Below, piece by piece: positions 7,535 to 10,538 of a stretch of 10,538 bases of DNA (position 1 is the stretch's first letter; every line of letters starts with the position of its first letter). The stretch covers positions 1 through 10,538 of the forward strand of contig JASLJO010000033.1 in the NCBI GenBank assembly GCA_030152505.1. Direction: 5' to 3'. Made by a program: the position numbers and the translations under genes. Origin of the DNA: Solirubrobacterales bacterium. GTDB lineage: Bacteria; Actinomycetota; Thermoleophilia; Solirubrobacterales; 70-9. Below the pieces are notes generated by a model. That model was not told where the DNA came from. It searched no databases and saw only the letters and a program-made list of their open reading frames with translations.

Positions 7535-7634
7535 CCGGCGCATATCGGCATCCTCGGTCGGGCTGCCTTCGGGTCACGCACCAAAGTGCGCTCCCCTCGT
7601 CAGCCTCCCTGCGTCCTTGATCTGCTTGGTCAGG
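7530..7634. repeat. Nested imperfect palindrome between convergent genes
   Basis: Outer arms CCTGACC (7530-7536) and GGTCAGG (7628-7634) match perfectly. Inside, almost in register, GGGCTG (7560-7565) pairs with CAGCCT (7601-7606, one G.T), GGG (7571-7573) with CCC (7593-7595), and CGCAC (7577-7581) with GTGCG (7586-7590) around the loop CAAA. The stop codons of the ATPase and of the convergent gene lie in the outer arms. It could be a bidirectional terminator (no T-run is present) or a decayed palindromic repeat. The stretch between the outer and middle arms pairs only poorly. This covers the whole 95-base gap; I see no gene in it. Confidence 0.4.
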
Positions 7635-8220
7635 ACCCTTCCAGGGGGAGAACTACCGAGAGATCGCGTTCCGGGAAGGGAAGCGGGTCGGTGGTGCGGT
7701 CGAACTCGGGGAGGGCGTCGGAGGCGAGGCCTTCGAAAGCACTACGGACAGCGGTGAGGTAGTCGCGGCTGACGAAGATGTTGCCGTCGGCTGCGCCCTG
7801 GTGACAGCGCTCGCGGGCCTCTGCGAGGCCGAAGTAGGCGAAGACTCGGGCGCCGAGCTCGGGCTCGAAGGCGGCGGTGACCTCGACCCTCTCGTAGTTG
7901 AGCTCGCGCCTATCAAGAGCCTCCAGGCGCGCCGAGTCGACCGGCAGGGCCAGGCCATTTACCGTCGATCCGTTCTCCTCGCGCAGGTCGAGGTAGGCGA
8001 TGCGGATCCGCGGCCGCTCACCGCTACTCCGGTCGAGCCAGTGCTTGGCCTCCTCACCCCCTTCCCAGTTGTTCATCGCCACCCCCCAGCAGCGACGAAA
8101 ACCGCGCAGGCAACCATTTGATGCGGCCGGCTCATTCAGCGCGGCCAGGGATGCGTAGCCGAACACGTAGACCGATCCCGGTAGGGGTGGAGCGTCTTGT
8201 ACTTTTTCGCGGCCGACCAT
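7630..8220 (-). CDS. Gamma-glutamylcyclotransferase-like family protein
   Basis: 196 residues as annotated from ATG 8220; stop TGA at 7630. The conserved fold begins at VYVFGYASL (17-25), the counterpart of the YGSL substrate-loop motif of the gamma-glutamylcyclotransferase (GGCT/AIG2/ChaC) superfamily. LDRRELNYERVEV (102-114) matches the LDxxE...Y segment that carries the catalytic acid, making Glu106 the candidate. Known members release 5-oxoproline from gamma-glutamyl amines or peptides; the substrate here is open. Residues 1-17 (MVGREKVQDAPPLPGSV) are encoded entirely by one half of the palindrome at 8170-8279 and look unrelated to the family, so the native start may have been lost or may be the GTG at codon 19. 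No good ribosome site precedes ATG 8220. It follows the thioesterase by 57 bases on the same strand and converges on the ATPase. Family call is fairly sure, start uncertain. Confidence 0.8.
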   Translation of the reverse strand: MVGREKVQDAPPLPGSVYVFGYASLAALNEPAASNGCLRGFRRCWGVAMNNWEGGEEAKHWLDRSSGERPRIRIAYLDLREENGSTVNGLALPVDSARLEALDRRELNYERVEVTAAFEPELGARVFAYFGLAEARERCHQGAADGNIFVSRDYLTAVRSAFEGLASDALPEFDRTTDPLPFPERDLSVVLPLEGS

Positions 8221-8279
8221 CGTCCGTAGCCACAGACGTAGCTCGAAAAAGTTAAGCGGAACCCCTGCCGGGATCGGTC
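8170..8279. repeat. 110-base imperfect palindrome (inverted-repeat element)
   Basis: Left arm GACCGATCCCGGTAGGGGT (8170-8188) is the reverse complement of 8261-8279 (ACCCCTGCCGGGATCGGTC) with one mismatch in 19. An inner pair, ACTTTTTCG (8201-8209) and CGAAAAAGT (8244-8252), is perfect over 9 bases. The linkers between outer and inner arms differ in length (12 versus 8 bases). The right end falls within the thioesterase stop codon; the left end falls at codon 17 of the next gene, whose ATG lies near the apex. Possible identities are a MITE/REP-like dispersed repeat or a structured regulatory RNA between two co-directional genes. There is no T-run after either outer arm. The inverted repeat itself is certain; its nature is not. 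Confidence 0.8.
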
Positions 8280-8733
8280 ATCCGTTATCGGGCGGCAGGA
8301 CAAACTGCGAAACGATCAGGTTGGCGGCGAGGCGTGGCTCGGCGCCCTCGCGGCGGCGCTCCATCCGCACCTCGATCACGACCGTGCTCTTGCCGGCATG
8401 CAGGGGCTCGCCGACGGCGACGATCTCGTCGCCGAGCACCCCGGCGGCGAAGACGTTCAGCTTCAGCTCGATCGTGGTGAAGTTGTGCCCCGCCGGGATG
8501 CCGCGGAAGGTCGACCAGGCGGCGACCGTGTCGCCGAGCGCAGTCCAGACACCGCCATGGACGAAGCCACCGGGGTGCAGATGGCGCTCGTCGACGACGA
8601 TCCGCCCGCGCGCATGCGTGTCCTCGATCTCCAACGGCTCGATCCCGAGGTCGCCCGGGAAGCTCCCCGGCAGGAAGTTCCGCACCGACTCCGGCGTGAT
8701 CAGGCTGCTGGGATGCGGCGGTGCGTCGCTCAT
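8278..8733 (-). CDS. PaaI-family hotdog-fold thioesterase
   Basis: 151 residues from ATG 8733 to TGA 8278. The frame is open further upstream to 8805, but ATG 8733 overlaps the monooxygenase stop as ATGA, which decides the start and implies coupled translation; no Shine-Dalgarno is needed or seen. The hotdog signature HPGGFVHGGVWTALGDTVAAWSTF (53-76) carries the HGG motif (59-61) and Asp68, the residue expected to activate water in PaaI/YdiI-type acyl-CoA thioesterases. The later segment NFTTIELKLNVFAAG (84-98) is the usual strand that follows. Family knowledge: hydrolysis of acyl- or aroyl-CoA to free acid and CoA, cytosolic, usually as a tetramer. Its place after a monooxygenase and an enoyl-CoA hydratase suggests release of CoA from an intermediate or dead-end product of the same pathway. 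Substrate unknown. Confidence 0.92.
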   Translation of the reverse strand: MSDAPPHPSSLITPESVRNFLPGSFPGDLGIEPLEIEDTHARGRIVVDERHLHPGGFVHGGVWTALGDTVAAWSTFRGIPAGHNFTTIELKLNVFAAGVLGDEIVAVGEPLHAGKSTVVIEVRMERRREGAEPRLAANLIVSQFVLPPDNG

Positions 8734-10199
8734 GCGGCCAGAGCGTATGCGCCGGGCTCCAGCGTCGCCGTCCGCCGCCGGTAAGTGCTCCACAGCCACG
8801 GCCACTGCTGCGGGTCGTTGCCGTTCTCATCGACGTACCAGTTGGTGCAGCCGCTGTGCCAGACCGTGCCCGCGAGGGCCTCGCGCAGCTCGCGGTCGAA
8901 GCGTTCCGCCACCTCGCGCCGCACCTCGATCCGGCCGGCCTCGGCGCGATCCAGCTCGCGCAGCCCCGCGAGCACGTGCCCCATCCCTGCCTCGATCGTG
9001 TAGATGACCGAGCCGGTGCCGCCGTTGGTGTTCGGCCCGTAGAGCAGGAACATGTTGGGGAAGCCGGGGACGCTGAGACCGAGGTAGGCGCGTGCCACCT
9101 CAGCCCACTCCTGCGCCAGGGCGCCGTCACGGCCGCTGATCTCCATTGGGGCGACGAAGCCATGGGTGGCGAAGCCGGTGGCAAGCACGAGCACGTCGAC
9201 CCGCCGCTCGACGCCGGCCCCGTCGCGGATGCCGCCTGGCGTCACCGCGGCGATCCCCTCCGTCACCAGCTCCACGTTCGGCTCGGTCAGGGACGGATAC
9301 CACTCGTCGGTCAGCATCATCCGCTTGCAGCCGAGCTCATCGCTCGGCATCACCTTGCGACGCAGCTCGGGATCCTCGATCGCCGCCGTGATCTGGCGGC
9401 GACCCACAGCGCGGAGCACCGGCAACAACCACTGGTGGCGCGTCATCGCCGCCGCGCCGAACTCCATCGTGGCGAGGATGAGAGCGCGATCGAGGCGCCG
9501 CAGCGCCGGGAAGCGCTTGAAGGCGGCGTGGGCCCGCTCGGAGTAGGCGTAGTCCATCTTGGGGAACGTCCAACCGGGCGAGCGCTGGTAGACGTCGAGC
9601 CAGGCGACGGCGGGCTGGATCGCGGGCACGACCTGGATCGCGCTGCACCCGCTCCCGACGACCGCCACCCGCTTGCCGGTCAGGTCGACGTCGTGGCGCC
9701 ACTCGGCGGTGTGGAAGGCGGGGCCGTCGAAGCTCTCCAGGCCGGGAATCGCCGGTGTCTTGGGAACCGAGAGCTGTCCGCAGGCCGTAAGCAGGATCTC
9801 GGCCTCGTGCCGGCCGCCACTCGTCTCGAGCCGCCACCTGCCCCGCTCCTCGTCCCAGCGGGCGCTCTTCACCTCGGTGCCGGTGCGGACCCTGTCGAGC
9901 ATGCCGAAGCGGCGCGCGACCCCTTCCACGTAGGCCTGGATCTCCGCCTGCGGCGCGTAGCGGCGCGACCAGCGGTTCGGCGCGAAGGAGAACTCGTAGA
10001 GGTGAGAGGGCACGTCACAGGCGGCGCCGGGGTAGGTGTTGGCGTTCCAGACGCCGCCGACCCGCTCGCCCTTCTCGAAGACGGTGACGTCCTCGTAGCC
10101 GGCGCGCTTCAGCATCACGGCGGCCCCGACCCCGCCGAAGCCGCCGCCGACAATGGCGATCGAGCGCGGGCGAAGCGGCGTTCCGTTGCTAGTTGACAT
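8730..10199 (-). CDS. Flavin-containing / Baeyer-Villiger-type monooxygenase
   Basis: 489 residues, usual for the family. FAD Rossmann GGGFGG (18-23) with Glu42 at the end of the second strand, GGVW (48-51), TYPGAACDVPSHLYEFSF (55-72), second Rossmann GSGCSA (182-187) for NADPH, and ATGF (340-343) are all present. The Baeyer-Villiger-type fingerprint reads FDGPAFHTAEWR (157-168): Phe, Gly, His and Trp are in place, but the last position, normally Pro or Asp, is Arg. Known role: NADPH- and O2-dependent oxygenation of ketones to esters or of soft nucleophiles. Whether this one is a true Baeyer-Villiger enzyme is open. ATG 10199 overlaps the upstream hydratase gene by 11 bases, and its stop overlaps the thioesterase start by 4, so the three genes form an operon. 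An alternative is a class B FMO acting on N or S. Confidence 0.92.
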   Translation of the reverse strand: MSTSNGTPLRPRSIAIVGGGFGGVGAAVMLKRAGYEDVTVFEKGERVGGVWNANTYPGAACDVPSHLYEFSFAPNRWSRRYAPQAEIQAYVEGVARRFGMLDRVRTGTEVKSARWDEERGRWRLETSGGRHEAEILLTACGQLSVPKTPAIPGLESFDGPAFHTAEWRHDVDLTGKRVAVVGSGCSAIQVVPAIQPAVAWLDVYQRSPGWTFPKMDYAYSERAHAAFKRFPALRRLDRALILATMEFGAAAMTRHQWLLPVLRAVGRRQITAAIEDPELRRKVMPSDELGCKRMMLTDEWYPSLTEPNVELVTEGIAAVTPGGIRDGAGVERRVDVLVLATGFATHGFVAPMEISGRDGALAQEWAEVARAYLGLSVPGFPNMFLLYGPNTNGGTGSVIYTIEAGMGHVLAGLRELDRAEAGRIEVRREVAERFDRELREALAGTVWHSGCTNWYVDENGNDPQQWPWLWSTYRRRTATLEPGAYALAA

Positions 10200-10538
10200 C
10201 CGAGCCCAGGCCGTAGTCGCCGAAGGGCTCGTCGCGTTCGCGGACAGCCTGCTTAAAGCCGCCCTCGGCGGCGCGGCGGACGAAGTCGTGGCCCTCCTCG
10301 GTGTGGCGGGCGATGCCGTCGAAGAAGGTGCCGAGCAGCTGGGTTTGCTGCAGTCCCTGGGAGTAGAGCGACTGGTTGACCAGCATCTTCATCATCACCA
10401 GCTGGTTGATCGGCAGGCGGGCGACACGCTCGAGCAGCGCCTCGAAACGCTGGTCGAGCTCCGCCGGCGGGGCCGCCTCGGTCGCCAACCCCCACTCCGC
10501 CGCCTGCTCGCCGCTGAGCGAGTCGCCGGTGAGCAGCA
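10189..10538 (-). CDS. Enoyl-CoA hydratase/isomerase (crotonase) family protein, C-terminal part
   Basis: The frame enters from the right edge and ends at TAG 10189-10191, giving about 115 residues. It begins LLTGDSLSGEQAAEWGL, the classic crotonase segment (LLTG...A.EA..WGLV) that follows the active-site region, and continues through ARLPINQLVMMKMLVNQSL, the usual helix around the trimer interface. An extended tail ends RERDEPFGDYGLGSDVN. The oxyanion-hole and catalytic glutamates lie outside the window, so hydratase and isomerase cannot be separated. The apparent TTG start at 10488 is not real, because conserved sequence continues upstream. It overlaps the monooxygenase start by 11 bases, which makes it the upstream member of the operon. 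Likely role: a beta-oxidation-like step on an acyl-CoA. Confidence 0.9.
   Translation of the reverse strand, partial: LLTGDSLSGEQAAEWGLATEAAPPAELDQRFEALLERVARLPINQLVMMKMLVNQSLYSQGLQQTQLLGTFFDGIARHTEEGHDFVRRAAEGGFKQAVRERDEPFGDYGLGSDVN

Noticed and set aside
6250..7620. 456-codon plus-strand frame and minus-strand frames (5126-6439, 6635-7543) over the ATPase
   Set aside because: All overlap the ATPase, whose motifs run without a break from N- to C-terminus. The translations are Arg/Pro/Gly-rich or Glu/Gln-rich shadows.
8225..8242. Short direct repeat CGTAGC (8225-8230 and 8237-8242)
   Set aside because: Six bases within the apex of the larger palindrome; too short to call a target-site duplication or an operator.
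8734..8805. Upstream extension of the thioesterase (24 more codons)
   Set aside because: It would lie wholly inside the monooxygenase 3' end, and the 4-base ATGA overlap at 8730-8733 is the natural start.
8721..10196. 491-codon open frame on the plus strand
   Set aside because: It is the exact mirror of the monooxygenase gene. Low-complexity charged translation without domains; the monooxygenase carries all FAD and NADPH motifs.
10189..10488. A complete 99-codon gene starting at TTG 10488
   Set aside because: The frame stays open to the window edge and reads conserved crotonase sequence (LLTG...EWGL) upstream of that codon, so this is a truncated larger gene.

Overview
The window is a GC-rich (clearly above 65%), gene-dense bacterial chromosomal segment with nine genes: seven complete, one cut at each edge. 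An F420-type luciferase-like oxidoreductase, a three-subunit proton-translocating transhydrogenase, a CtpE-like P-type ATPase and a FMO/Baeyer-Villiger-type monooxygenase suggest an actinobacterium. The overall style fits Thermoleophilia/Solirubrobacterales, but that is an inference from gene content and composition, not from a marker gene. I see no rRNA, tRNA, CRISPR, transposase, phage or integrase gene. No gap between genes reaches 300 bases.

Layout. (1) 2-145 (+) is the last 47 codons of a type II 3-hydroxyacyl-CoA dehydrogenase (HSD17B10-like SDR). (2) It converges on a minus-strand block that reads from right to left: LLM-class oxidoreductase (5113-4052), pntAa (4015-2897), pntAb (2896-2585), pntB (2588-1173), and then a secreted or surface protein with a prepilin-like N-terminus and a Vps62/DUF946-like domain (1114-200). 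The pnt genes are contiguous or overlap by 4 bases and are surely one operon. The oxidoreductase lies 36 bases upstream of pntAa and is probably in the same transcript. The surface protein follows pntB across a strong hairpin. (3) Diverging from this block with only about 30 bases between start codons is a P-type cation ATPase (5144-7534, +). (4) A second minus-strand block reads from the right edge: an enoyl-CoA hydratase C-terminus (10538-10189), a flavin monooxygenase (10199-8730), a PaaI-type thioesterase (8733-8278) and a gamma-glutamylcyclotransferase-like protein (8220-7630). The first three overlap and form one acyl-CoA/ketone-type catabolic cluster.

The least expected structure is non-coding. 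The gamma-glutamylcyclotransferase-like gene is flanked by two imperfect palindromes of about 105-110 bases. The upstream one (8170-8279) has nearly perfect 19-base outer arms. It fills the space from the thioesterase stop codon to the first conserved residue of the next protein, so it supplies that protein's annotated first 17 codons. The downstream one (7530-7634) is weaker, and its arms contain the stop codons of both convergent genes. They may be small palindromic or MITE-like repeats, or structured terminators/attenuators. A genome-wide search would decide. I do not see a clearly new multi-gene system; the rest of the window is recognisable metabolism and transport.
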